Shown here one piece after another: positions 1-9,820 of a stretch of 57,423 nt of DNA. Positions within the stretch are counted from its first letter, which is position 1. Every line of letters starts with the position of its first letter. Made by a program: the position numbers and the translations under genes. The DNA comes from a bacterium (lineage in GTDB: Bacteria; Planctomycetota; UBA8108; UBA1146): contig JAPOLY010000007.1 of assembly GCA_029976805.1 (NCBI GenBank), positions 1 through 57,423 of the forward strand, read 5' to 3'. A model generated the notes under the pieces. That model searched no databases. It saw only the letters and a list, made by a program, of their open reading frames with translations, and had not been told where the DNA came from.

Positions 1-2
1 GG

Positions 3-1067
3 TGGTTACAGTCATTCAGTGTTCGATCAGGTGATCTCCGGAATCTGGAAGCCCACTGGAAGGCACGGGTAGGGGACGCCCTTTCCTCTGATGATCGAGC
101 ATGGCTCAGTCTCAAAAAGAGTCGTCCCCTCAGGGTCTTGTTGGTCGGTGAGGAAAACCTCATTCTCAAAAACGCCCTTTCAGTGGTCGACAATGTTCAA
201 TCAGAGTGGCTTCCCTTTGATGACATCGATCTGGAGTCTCTCTCCAGAGATTATGATGTGGTGATCTGGAATCGTCAGATCCCCGAGACACTCCCCAGAG
301 GGGTTGGGCATCTGGTGTTTGATGCTGTTCCCTCACCCTATTGGGCGGAAGTTCCACCCGTTGTTGAACAGCCGCCCCTGGTCCGTTGGGCCGCAGACGA
401 TCCGGTGTTGCGGTTTTCTTCCATGTCACCGCTGGACGGGCGCATCCTGAAAGCACGGCCCCTTCCTTCAGGAAAAGGGACTCGTGCTCTGGTCGAAGTG
501 CGTGAAGGGGCATTGATCTCCCGCTTTGCTTCGGAAGGTGTGAGGGGCATCGTTGTTTCCTTTGACATCCTTGAATCGAGTTGGCCCCTGAGCCCCTCCT
601 TCCCACTGTTTTTCACGGCTACACTGAGGGACCTGGGAAGACAAAACAGTGGAATCAACTCTGGGGTTCGCAGTGGAGACCTCGTTGAAGCACGACCGGG
701 TGGTGAAACCCGAGAGTTGTTTCATATCGATCCTGCGGGAATCACCCGCACCCGTTCCCTGGACAGGGATGGCCGAATGCAATGGAGGGCTTCCGACCAA
801 CTTGGGGTTCACAGATTCCAGAGTGAGAAGAGTTCAGGGGAAGAGGATTCAAATCCCACGGGCTCCTTTTCACTCGAAGTGCCGGTGAACCTGCTTTCAC
901 TCGCAGAAAGCAGGATCGAACCCCGGCCAGGCGTCATTCTCGGTTCTGCCTCTACGACAGCCGAAGGATTTTCCTGGGGGGAGGCTCGCAGGGAGTATTG
1001 GCCGTGGTTGATGGTTTTGGGGTTGTTGGCTTTGCTCTTGGAGTGGATCGTCTATCACCGGCGATAA
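3..1067 (+). CDS. BatA/VWA-type membrane protein, C-terminal part (5' truncated by window edge)
   Basis: The frame is open from base 3, so the gene begins outside the window and 354 residues of its C-terminus remain. Just inside the edge the segment DDRAWLSLKKSRPLRVLLVG resembles the region of planctomycete BatA/von Willebrand-type double-transmembrane proteins where a 'D-x-A-W' motif precedes a Rossmann-like strand. The body is a soluble, probably periplasmic region. It closes with one hydrophobic helix (WPWLMVLGLLALLLEWIVY) and a basic tail, which fits a C-terminal anchor. The VWA domain itself and its metal-binding motif are not in view. The family assignment rests on architecture and this motif. 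The TTG at 138 is only an internal codon and is not a believable start. Confidence 0.6.
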   Translation, partial: WLQSFSVRSGDLRNLEAHWKARVGDALSSDDRAWLSLKKSRPLRVLLVGEENLILKNALSVVDNVQSEWLPFDDIDLESLSRDYDVVIWNRQIPETLPRGVGHLVFDAVPSPYWAEVPPVVEQPPLVRWAADDPVLRFSSMSPLDGRILKARPLPSGKGTRALVEVREGALISRFASEGVRGIVVSFDILESSWPLSPSFPLFFTATLRDLGRQNSGINSGVRSGDLVEARPGGETRELFHIDPAGITRTRSLDRDGRMQWRASDQLGVHRFQSEKSSGEEDSNPTGSFSLEVPVNLLSLAESRIEPRPGVILGSASTTAEGFSWGEARREYWPWLMVLGLLALLLEWIVYHRR

Positions 1068-1101
1068 TTTGGTGACCCGGGCTTTACGAGAGGATATCCA
1101 G

Positions 1102-1542
1102 ATGAAATTGACCGTCTATCTTGCTGGCCAGATTCATGATGATTGGCGTGGGCGACTCGAGGCAAAAGCACAGGAGCGTGATTTGCCGATCGAGTTTGTC
1201 GGACCACAGGATGATCATCCCCTCAGCGATGCCATTGGCGAAAATATTATTGGTGAACAACCCAATGCCCGATGGAAAGATGAACTTGCTTCACAGTTTA
1301 ATAATTTGAGAACCCGGGTACTGATGAACCGTTGTGATGTGGTCGTTGCCCAGTTTGGCGAAGAATATCGTCAGTGGAACGCCGCGATGGACGCAGGAAT
1401 CGCCATCGCAGCGGACAAGCCGCTGATACTTGTCCGTGATCCTTCGCTTCACCATGCCCTCAAGGAGATTTCCCAGCGCGCCCAGGCCACGGTCGATCAT
1501 CCCGACCAGGTCCTCGACGCACTGGAATACATCCTTCACTAG
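1102..1542 (+). CDS. ytoQ: YtoQ family protein (nucleoside 2-deoxyribosyltransferase-like)
   Basis: 146 residues beginning MKLTVYLAGQIHDDWRG, the characteristic start of the YtoQ family. The family is placed by fold with nucleoside 2-deoxyribosyltransferases, but its substrate is unknown. Further family-like segments are GPQDDHPLSDAIGENI and the acidic stretch WNAAMDAGIAIAADKPLILV, where the deoxyribosyltransferase fold keeps its catalytic Glu/Asp. ATG 1102 is chosen over an upstream in-frame start at 1069 because GAGAGGAT lies 5' of it and it gives the family N-terminus. It follows the BatA-like gene by 34 bases on the same strand and ends one base before the convergent alpha-2-macroglobulin gene. 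No signal peptide is seen, so it is probably cytoplasmic. Confidence 0.8.
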   Translation: MKLTVYLAGQIHDDWRGRLEAKAQERDLPIEFVGPQDDHPLSDAIGENIIGEQPNARWKDELASQFNNLRTRVLMNRCDVVVAQFGEEYRQWNAAMDAGIAIAADKPLILVRDPSLHHALKEISQRAQATVDHPDQVLDALEYILH

Positions 1543-1543
1543 G

Positions 1544-4500
1544 TCAGTCCGTTGCCTGTTTGATCTGGATTCCCTTTTGGGTTGCTTCCACATCAGTACG
1601 CCATTGTGAGTTCCGAGTACCGAGGTTGTCCGCATTGAAGCGAATCACATTCTGGAAGTAATCCTCCATTTGTAATTGCTGGACCGTCTCAAAGTCTTCT
1701 TCCATCTCTTGGCCATACCAGTCCTGAATCTCATCGAGCTCTTCGCTGATGCGGGACGAGGGACCAGACATGCGATAGAAAGCGTAATCACTTTTCCCTC
1801 TGCGGGCGATGACCGTGTACTGATTCGCGGTTGCGGCGAGGAAAAGGCCTCTTTTGTCGGTGGTGCCGAAGGTGGTTCCATCTCCCCTCGAGCTGTAGGG
1901 GTTGAGTACTCGAACATCGACATCGGGAATCAGATTGCCAGTGGTCGGGTCGACAATCTGGACACGCAGGGAACCGGAGCGATTCTGAACCACCATCTCC
2001 ATGCGATTGACCAGGATGAGACCTGAAGTGTGAACATCCCCACCCCTGACGATGACCAGATAGGCACCTTCTTCCTCGATCGGGATTTCGATCTTGCGAG
2101 TGGTATGAAGGGTTCCTCCGGCAGTTCCCTGAGCACCCAATTCGACGGTTTTGCTCAGGGTCGGGGAGATTCCGCTGAGTTTGACTTCAGTGACACGGGA
2201 GAGATCCTGTTCACGAAGGGCCAGAGTCATGAGATTGACTTTGTAGGCGAGCACTTCTGCGCTGTCGATGTTGCGATACCGGAGCTCTACGGCCACCGGA
2301 TCTCCAGGCCTGAACTCGGAAATCTCATCGAGCTCGAGTTCACGGGCATTGATCTGCCGCAGTGAATCACGGGCATCTGCAAACTGCGCCTGAACCTGTT
2401 CATAGTATTCAGAAGCCTTTTCGGGTTGATTTGCGGCATGGTGAATCTGACCGATGATGAAGAGGGCCAGATCACGGTTTTCGCTGGGTCGATCGCCTCC
2501 CGAAGGAATCGGGTAGCGGCTTGAAGCGATTTCTTCCAGTAGCTGAAGTGCATCGTCATCTTCACCCAAAGCCCACATCGCGACGGCCTGGGTGTAGCGG
2601 AAGGAATCGAGATATCTGGGCTTTTGATAGCGCTTCGCGAGCATTTCCGATTCTCTTCGGGCAAGAGTCCAATTCTTGCTTCCCAAAAGATTACTGACGA
2701 GGTTGAGTCCTGCATCAGGAGCGGTGGGGTCGGAACCGTGCAATGCAAGGAATCGGTAGAGAACCCTGCGTCCGTTCAGGCCCAAACTGATCCGATCTTC
2801 CATCGACAAATCTCCGCCTCCGGAAGAGGTACCGAGTGCAACGTCGGCAAGGTATTGCTCGGCAGCAAGGACGGCAGGAGTCGGTGGATTTTCCAAAGTC
2901 AGCCTTTGAAGCAGATTGAGAGCTGGTATGAGGTCGCTTGCCGAGAGAAGGTCGCTGACCTTGCGATCACGGGCGAAGATCGCCTCATTGACCGCACTGA
3001 AGATCTCCATGGATCGAGAAGACTCGCCCAAAACCCGATACGCTTCTCCCAGACGCATAAAGTTCACGAGACTGAGAGAAAGATCCGGGTTTCGTTCTTT
3101 GAGGATTTCAAAGAAGGAGACCATCGACGAATTGTCGCCTGCTTCCATGGCGGAGAGCATGAGGATTCTTGCCATTTCTCGGGCAGGGGCTGTTTTCAGT
3201 TCTTCGGAGTACTCAGTCCATAATGGTTCAAGTGTTTGTCTGGATTCACGCCAGCGTCCATCTTCCCAGAGCCTCGTTCCTCTGGCGTAAAGTTCATCGG
3301 GTGTTGGCCTGTATTCATCGGGGTTGATCTCCCCTGAATTTAACACCGTCACTACCTGAGATTTGCCAACGGTCATTCGTTGTGGTTCTGCAACACTGCG
3401 GATGATCACGGGAGGCATCCGATACTCTCCGGGACTGACAGCCACCACAGAGAACTCTGTGTTGATTCGCCTGTTCAATGTTCCCCAGATTTTCAATACT
3501 CCGCGTCGGTATTCATGGTAAGTAAAATTGCCATTCAGTGAGTCCTGATCCAGGATCAAGCCACTGGGAATCTGCACCTCCATCTCGACGAACTCACTCC
3601 GATTTCCGGGGCTGGAGACCTTCAGTTCAAAACGGGACGATTCACCTGGAAGAAGATGTCGTACGTTATTTTTCCAGCGTTCTCGGGTCTCTCTGAGAAT
3701 ATTGAAACCGATGGGAAGTTCGCGCCCGGACATGCGGGGAGGGACGGTCAGGAATTGGGTTTCATTGACACTGAGATCTCGATCCTTGAGTTCAGGATAT
3801 CCTTCAAAGTGACCTGACAACTCTGCTGTAAAGAAAGCTCCGCTGTCTCCACTGACCCGGGTTGCCAGATCGAACTCTCCGGGTCCATCACCCAGTTCCA
3901 GAAGCAGTGAATCATGATTTTTCCCATCACCCACCCTCAGTGTTCCACGGTCAGTGCCATTGATGCTGAAAATTACCTCGCACGCTCTCTGACTCGGCAC
4001 AGCCACGCTTTGCCACTTGAGGAGCGCAGCGATGGACAGAGCACTGCTGCGGTTGAGTTGGAATGTGAGTTGATTGCGAAGCCAACGGGAAGTTGATTCC
4101 AGTGCACTGTTGGGAGCATTGGCCATTAACAGGGAATGCAACGACATGGCGGTGAGGAATCTTCCTCCACGATAGAGAGCGAATTCAGCCTTTTTGGTGT
4201 CACTGTCACTCCAGGAGCCGTCATCGTTCTGACGATCCAGAAGGGTCTGGACGACCTCTGTAGCCATGGCATTTTTCTTCAAATGCGACAGTGCACGAAT
4301 CAGTGCTCCCAATCCGGAATTGGAAAGTTTGGTACGGTTTCTGTGAAGTCGATTGGCCGCACCAAAGTCAGCGGAACCACTGCTCGCCAAGGCCGACAGA
4401 AGAATCGCTTTTTGATTCAGTTTGCTTTGATCGGTATTGCGGAATTTCTCTTCCAGATGGGGGATAGCCCGACTGAAGACCCGGTCTGGAACAGAAAAAC

Positions 4501-7500
4501 CGGAAGACCGGGCCATAGAAAGGGATTCAAATACCCAGGAAGTGACCACCACTGAGAAAGTATCACTTCGTGAATTTTCAGCAGGGATCCAACTCCAGTC
4601 ACCACGGCTGTTTTGTGCAGTGACCAGTCTTTGAATTGCCTTTTCTGTCAATGCACGAAGTTGTTCTTCGTCGGGTTTGTTTATTGAACCGGATTGCTCT
4701 GATGAGATTGCAAGAGCTTGCAGATAAGCAATCAGTTGCGACGCCGTAGTGAAGTTATCACTGATTTCCGGAGAGGGTCCGGGAATCAGGCGGCTCATCG
4801 AAGGACGACTCGTCAGACGATTGACAAGACCGGAGTCGATGGTCGCCCCCAGAGTGAGCCTCAATTTGCGATCAAGAAGTTGTGTGCCTTCTGAGATGCC
4901 CACTTTTTCACGTTGTGATTCACCAGAGAGAATCCAACTGTCCCGACTGAAAGCATCCAGCCCCCATCTTTGAATCGAGACTTTGCCATCCTGGGTCCAA
5001 CTTTGCCCATCGACTGTGACAGTGATGCGATAGGGGAGGTCGGGATCCGTTCCCAATGCCGGCCAGCGGTCGAGAAGAACTTCCTGAAGCCCAGGAAGGA
5101 GTGCGATGATTCTTTCCGAGACGTTTTCTGCGTACCCTGAGGGCCAAGAGATGGAAACGGAAGCCTGAGTCTGTAGCCCGGTATCGTTGAAGATGCGGAC
5201 CCTTGGTGTGATCTCATCTCCTTCCAGTGCGATTTGAGGAATCAAAGATTCGATCACCAGTTTTTCACGTGTCACAAAGTTCGATTGGTTTTCACCAAAG
5301 AGATCTCCTGATGCGACTCCCCGTGCGCGAATACGCCATGTCGAGTTACGATCGGGGACGCGGAATGTCACTGTTCCTTTTCCCGAAGAATCGGTCTTCA
5401 GTGCACCTTCCCAAAACGCGAGATAGCGTGTGGCAGGTTTTTCTTCCTCACCGAGCATGAGCAAGTCCTCGGCATTTTTTCCACCTCGACCACCGATGGA
5501 ATTCAAACCCCTCCCAAAACGGGATCCATAGGCACCGCCGGACGCTCCCTCGGCGTACATGACTTTTTTGCTGGCAAGTCCCCTGTCACGACCTCGTGAC
5601 ATGACTTGGCGCGCCATTTCCGCAGCCGGAGCGGGCATGGCAGCATCCGCATTCGCCATAACTTCCAGACCGAGGGACAGGGATTTCTCCATTTCCCTCT
5701 CCTCGAGACGTCTCTCCTCTGCCAAGAGGCTTTCCTCGATGGCTTTGGTGACACCGGTGTAGCGAAACTCACAGGAGGAAGCGATCGACAGGATCCGTGC
5801 TGGATCATGAGAGCTCTGGGAAACGGTCAGCTTCCTGAACCAATCGGGGTAGAGATCATCGATCGATGCATCCAGAACAGCCAATGCAATTTCAGCGGAA
5901 ACGGGCTGATCCAGAAGATCCTTTGTTTCCACTTCCAAAGTGACTTCATCCCCTGGATTGATGGCACCATCAGGGGGAGTGATGGAAACTTTCAACTGAC
6001 GGCGGATTTTGAAGGTAGTCTCTGCTTTATGGAGGCCCGTCTGGTTCATCATTGCCAAGCGAAGAGTGGCTGCAGATCGAATCGCCGGATCGGCTATGAA
6101 TGAAAGGGTGTTCTTTCCCTTTCGCAAATTGACGATTCGGTGATTGACCAACTGATCACCCAGAATGGTCAACAATGCGGGGCCAGAAGTTCCATTACAT
6201 TGAAGAGACAGTTCCTTCTCTTCACCGATAACCAGCGCCACATCATCGACGAGCCAGAGCAACTGGGAGTCGTCTTTTTCACCGAAAACACGAATCGACT
6301 TTTGTGCACTGATGGGGTGTCCCCAGCGATCGATTCCTTCCGCTTTCAGGATCAGGGAGCCTGCTTTTTCAAGGGGTACCCGGATTTGTGCGAGGCCATT
6401 TTTATCTGTGGAGACCTCGAATTCTTCCAGACGTTTGACACTCCAGCGGTTCGCACGGCGGACTCTCTCCGAGAGAGAGAGAGTCATCGTCTTGCTGACA
6501 GGCTCACCAGAGAGATCTTTGGCAAGAACCGTGACGGGAACACTTTCACCGAGCATGAACTGACCGCCCCGGCGAGGAATCTCCAATGATATTTCCCACA
6601 GCCGTTGTCGGAGGGGAATTTGCAGAGTGCGCTGGATGCCCTCACTTTGGAGTATCGCAACAAAATTGAGGGTTGAGGATTCAGCGGTGCGCGAGTCAAA
6701 GGTGAAGGTCGCACTGCCCTGATCATCAAGGATCAGTTTTTCCTCTATCTGCTCATTTTGATAGGGAAGCAAGATGCTGACAGCGGTTCCACCAAGAGGC
6801 TTCCCGTACCAGGTCTGGGCGGACACTTTCAATTCAATCTGTTCACCACGGACGTACACGTTTCGCTCAGCAGTGAAGTCCAATTGGACCGGAAGAGGTT
6901 TGGGAACTTCGACATTGAAGTTTTGCGATGCCCTGAAGCCGTTCGGTGAAACGATCTCCAGGCGCCAAAGTCCCATCGGGGCACTGGTCGGAAGATCGAC
7001 AGATCCATGCAGGGTTCCCAGATCGCCAAACGACGATTCCTCCCTGAAAATTTCCATCCCTTGCGGATCGAAGATACGGACTCGACCTGTTTCACCTGCT
7101 GGAAGACTCCATTGTTGATCTTTCAGGTCCCTTACGAGTGCGCTCCAGCGAACAGAATCACCCGGCTGATAGGTGGCGCTATCCATCAGAATGTGGCCCA
7201 AAGGTGAAAGCCCCCTGGCCACCAGCGTATTGCCAAGACCTACACCGGAAACAGCGGAGTCGTTTTCGCGGATGGCCAATACCCGCACACTGTCGTCTTG
7301 TTTCAAACCTTCATATTGGATTCTCACCGTACCGTCGGAGCCGGTGACAACGTCTTGTATGACAGGCTGATCATCGGGGCCCGGGGTTGCGATCAGAATG
7401 CGCGTCTGAGGGGCAGGTTTCATTTGAACCATGTCTTGGGCGTAGATCAGAACGTCTTTGCGACCCGCTTGAACGATCATGTCCAGGTCAGTGCGAACCA

Positions 7501-9571
7501 CAAGAGTGGTTGCCTTGAGTTCGCCCGCAGTGACGACTACAGCCCATGTACCCTGCCCATCCACCGGAAGATCCACACGTTGGGAACAGGGGCGATAGGG
7601 CTCATGGCCCAAAACGTCGACATCGAAACTCTTCCAGGGGTCGATCAGGTCCAGATCGAGTTGCTCAATATTTTTCCGTGATTGGTATTTACGAAAATAG
7701 GCTTGGATGTCGATGGGGAAGAGATCGACACTGACAGACTCAATATTTCTGGTATCCAGAGTGAAACTTGCAGCATCTGTCGAGCGATACAACCTTTCCG
7801 TTTCTATGGAAAGGTCGATTTTCGTCAGTTGTGCAAGACGCGATCTGGCAGCAGATTCGTAACTGCCGCCGAAGCACTCACGATAGGCTTCCACCGCATC
7901 AGCGGGCTTGAGCAAGTCCTCTTCCAGAATCACAGCAACATCGAAGATGGCCCTTTGCCCCTCATTGTCAGTGGGGTACTTGCCGTTGAGTGCACGAAGT
8001 TCGGTGATGGTCTTCTCAAGGAGATTACTCACTTCCTCAGGAACACTGGCTTCCTGAAGATCCAAATCTGCCAGTTTCGAGCGTGCTTCAGAAGCCCAGG
8101 TTTTGGCGGATTGGTAAAGCAGCGGGAGGGTCTTGCCGTGAATCGGATACTTTTGAGAAAAAGTATCAATCGCATTTCTCGCCGCGGAGTAATCCTCTTC
8201 AGAGAGGAGTCGTTCACAGATCCGGGCTTCGATTTCGATACAGTTTTCCTGAGATTGGGCCCACTCTGCACCGTCAGGGAATTCGCTGACATATTTACGG
8301 AAAGTTTCGAGGGCACTTTCCAAGTTTGCCAAATTCCAATGGGCGTTTCCGACGGTGAAGAGAGTGCGGGATCTGAGTTTGGCCAATTCCGAATCTTCAG
8401 TGAGGGCCGGAATTTCTCCAAACAGTTCAAGCCAATGATCGATGGCTTGTTCAGCACCTGAAGTTTGTTCGATCAGACTTCCGAGTTGGAAGCGGGTTTC
8501 CCAGTATTGAGGGTGACCTTCGCCAACCTCGATAAATCTGCGTGTTGCTGCCAGACGTGAAGGAGCTTGCCGATAAGTGTCGATGATTCGGAGCAGTGAT
8601 TCCTGGCGAATCTCTGCAAAAGGTTTGTCGACATTTTCAGAAAAGAATCGAGCACGCCACGGGTGCCCACTGATTTCATTATCAATTCGTGCGATGAGGT
8701 CTTCGAGGGATCGGCGTTTCATGACCGGATTCATCGAATCGGTGCGGCTCAGCAAAACAGTGAGAAGGTTTTTTCCGAAGTATTCGTCTTCGATCACTTC
8801 GTTACCCTGTTTTTCCCGGTAATCGAAATTTTCCACATATCGATCGGCGTCCTCATGGGGGAAGCCAATTTCATCAGAGCAGCGAACCAAAGCGAAGAGC
8901 GCTTTTTCCAGAAGTGGTGCAGGTGGGTTCAATTCAGCGGCTTGCTGGTAGACTGCATGGGCCTTTAGGAGGTCTCTGGGCTTCTCTTCAGCCACTCCCG
9001 GATCTCTTTCGGCGGAAAGAAGATCTCCCTCCTCAATAAGCAACGAGGCTAACTCAATGCGCCGCTCTTCAGAGTGCAATCTCAGTGTTTCCTGTTCGAT
9101 GATTCTCTGTGCTTCACCAAATCGTCCCAAATCTTTGAGGATTCGCGCTTTGAGAAATCGGGCCCTGTGAAACCAGCGGCCGTTGGGGTAATCGGATTCC
9201 AACTTGCGCAACATTTCGAGGGCGGGTTTCGATTGATCTGTTTGTTCAAGCAATGAAGCTTGGAAAAACAGCCAATCTTCCTGACGCTCAGGCTTTTCTT
9301 CTGCCAATCGGTCGAGGATTTCGAGACCTTCAGTCGCTTTGCCGAGAATCATGGCTTCTCGAAGATCCTTGGGGATCGGACTGCCGGCGATGGGAAGCAA
9401 CTCTGGTTCCGAGGGCTTTTCAGAGTCTGATTGAGCCAGGGCAGGCAGGGCCATCGACAGTAAAAGACTGAAAGTGAAGATGACGAAGAGAGCGGAGCTG
9501 AACTGAGATCGGGGAGCTCTCTTGGCAATCAGGAGTGGAAGTTGCGGATAGAAGTTGAGAAGGGGTCTCAT
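1544..9571 (-). CDS. Giant secreted TPR / alpha-2-macroglobulin-like protein (thioester motif absent)
   Basis: 2675 residues. The start is the ATG at 9571, preceded by GGAGG; it gives a signal peptide with a hydrophobic core near residues 27-45 ending in an ALA-Q cleavage site. Order seen: TPR-like helical repeats (about 75-575); MG-type beta domains, including the MG2-like TYQPGDSVRW near 805; a Gly/Ala/Arg-rich bait-like loop (about 1320-1370); the A2M domain (GTVTFRVPDRNSTWRIRARG, about 1400); then a helical thioester-domain-like segment with GDWSW near 1659. The CxEQ thioester expected near 1585-1605 is replaced by RLTSRPSMSRLIPG. A second TPR block (about 2090-2405) and C-terminal beta domains follow. 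Bacterial relatives are periplasmic or envelope protease traps, usually beside a penicillin-binding protein 1C, which is not found here. The envelope location is inferred. Trapping by covalent thioester chemistry looks impossible. Confidence 0.85.
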   Translation of the reverse strand: MRPLLNFYPQLPLLIAKRAPRSQFSSALFVIFTFSLLLSMALPALAQSDSEKPSEPELLPIAGSPIPKDLREAMILGKATEGLEILDRLAEEKPERQEDWLFFQASLLEQTDQSKPALEMLRKLESDYPNGRWFHRARFLKARILKDLGRFGEAQRIIEQETLRLHSEERRIELASLLIEEGDLLSAERDPGVAEEKPRDLLKAHAVYQQAAELNPPAPLLEKALFALVRCSDEIGFPHEDADRYVENFDYREKQGNEVIEDEYFGKNLLTVLLSRTDSMNPVMKRRSLEDLIARIDNEISGHPWRARFFSENVDKPFAEIRQESLLRIIDTYRQAPSRLAATRRFIEVGEGHPQYWETRFQLGSLIEQTSGAEQAIDHWLELFGEIPALTEDSELAKLRSRTLFTVGNAHWNLANLESALETFRKYVSEFPDGAEWAQSQENCIEIEARICERLLSEEDYSAARNAIDTFSQKYPIHGKTLPLLYQSAKTWASEARSKLADLDLQEASVPEEVSNLLEKTITELRALNGKYPTDNEGQRAIFDVAVILEEDLLKPADAVEAYRECFGGSYESAARSRLAQLTKIDLSIETERLYRSTDAASFTLDTRNIESVSVDLFPIDIQAYFRKYQSRKNIEQLDLDLIDPWKSFDVDVLGHEPYRPCSQRVDLPVDGQGTWAVVVTAGELKATTLVVRTDLDMIVQAGRKDVLIYAQDMVQMKPAPQTRILIATPGPDDQPVIQDVVTGSDGTVRIQYEGLKQDDSVRVLAIRENDSAVSGVGLGNTLVARGLSPLGHILMDSATYQPGDSVRWSALVRDLKDQQWSLPAGETGRVRIFDPQGMEIFREESSFGDLGTLHGSVDLPTSAPMGLWRLEIVSPNGFRASQNFNVEVPKPLPVQLDFTAERNVYVRGEQIELKVSAQTWYGKPLGGTAVSILLPYQNEQIEEKLILDDQGSATFTFDSRTAESSTLNFVAILQSEGIQRTLQIPLRQRLWEISLEIPRRGGQFMLGESVPVTVLAKDLSGEPVSKTMTLSLSERVRRANRWSVKRLEEFEVSTDKNGLAQIRVPLEKAGSLILKAEGIDRWGHPISAQKSIRVFGEKDDSQLLWLVDDVALVIGEEKELSLQCNGTSGPALLTILGDQLVNHRIVNLRKGKNTLSFIADPAIRSAATLRLAMMNQTGLHKAETTFKIRRQLKVSITPPDGAINPGDEVTLEVETKDLLDQPVSAEIALAVLDASIDDLYPDWFRKLTVSQSSHDPARILSIASSCEFRYTGVTKAIEESLLAEERRLEEREMEKSLSLGLEVMANADAAMPAPAAEMARQVMSRGRDRGLASKKVMYAEGASGGAYGSRFGRGLNSIGGRGGKNAEDLLMLGEEEKPATRYLAFWEGALKTDSSGKGTVTFRVPDRNSTWRIRARGVASGDLFGENQSNFVTREKLVIESLIPQIALEGDEITPRVRIFNDTGLQTQASVSISWPSGYAENVSERIIALLPGLQEVLLDRWPALGTDPDLPYRITVTVDGQSWTQDGKVSIQRWGLDAFSRDSWILSGESQREKVGISEGTQLLDRKLRLTLGATIDSGLVNRLTSRPSMSRLIPGPSPEISDNFTTASQLIAYLQALAISSEQSGSINKPDEEQLRALTEKAIQRLVTAQNSRGDWSWIPAENSRSDTFSVVVTSWVFESLSMARSSGFSVPDRVFSRAIPHLEEKFRNTDQSKLNQKAILLSALASSGSADFGAANRLHRNRTKLSNSGLGALIRALSHLKKNAMATEVVQTLLDRQNDDGSWSDSDTKKAEFALYRGGRFLTAMSLHSLLMANAPNSALESTSRWLRNQLTFQLNRSSALSIAALLKWQSVAVPSQRACEVIFSINGTDRGTLRVGDGKNHDSLLLELGDGPGEFDLATRVSGDSGAFFTAELSGHFEGYPELKDRDLSVNETQFLTVPPRMSGRELPIGFNILRETRERWKNNVRHLLPGESSRFELKVSSPGNRSEFVEMEVQIPSGLILDQDSLNGNFTYHEYRRGVLKIWGTLNRRINTEFSVVAVSPGEYRMPPVIIRSVAEPQRMTVGKSQVVTVLNSGEINPDEYRPTPDELYARGTRLWEDGRWRESRQTLEPLWTEYSEELKTAPAREMARILMLSAMEAGDNSSMVSFFEILKERNPDLSLSLVNFMRLGEAYRVLGESSRSMEIFSAVNEAIFARDRKVSDLLSASDLIPALNLLQRLTLENPPTPAVLAAEQYLADVALGTSSGGGDLSMEDRISLGLNGRRVLYRFLALHGSDPTAPDAGLNLVSNLLGSKNWTLARRESEMLAKRYQKPRYLDSFRYTQAVAMWALGEDDDALQLLEEIASSRYPIPSGGDRPSENRDLALFIIGQIHHAANQPEKASEYYEQVQAQFADARDSLRQINARELELDEISEFRPGDPVAVELRYRNIDSAEVLAYKVNLMTLALREQDLSRVTEVKLSGISPTLSKTVELGAQGTAGGTLHTTRKIEIPIEEEGAYLVIVRGGDVHTSGLILVNRMEMVVQNRSGSLRVQIVDPTTGNLIPDVDVRVLNPYSSRGDGTTFGTTDKRGLFLAATANQYTVIARRGKSDYAFYRMSGPSSRISEELDEIQDWYGQEMEEDFETVQQLQMEDYFQNVIRFNADNLGTRNSQWRTDVEATQKGIQIKQATD

Positions 9572-9820
9572 GAATCCTCCAGAGAGGTTTTGGAAAACCT
9601 TGCGGAAATCTTCTGACAAGAGCTTCGGCGAGAGCTTCTTTGTCTAAGGGGGGTCAATGTCGATTTCGTCTGCACATCATAAACAAACATGGGTCAGCAA
9701 ACACTGTCTCATTTGGGCTAATGAAGACTGATTTGAGGTCTTTTTTACGGTTTTGACCATGTGGACTTCGACTGAAATGTAATTCCGATGGCTATACGGC
9801 AGTCAGTCGCCTTGTGTTCC

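Noticed and set aside
7682-8461. 259-residue plus-strand frame inside the alpha-2-macroglobulin gene
   Set aside because: The host gene is continuous with TPR signal here; the antisense protein shows no features.
9724-9746. AAGAC...GTCTT hairpin followed by six T
   Set aside because: Stem of only five bases and no plus-strand gene ends upstream, so a terminator role is not supported.
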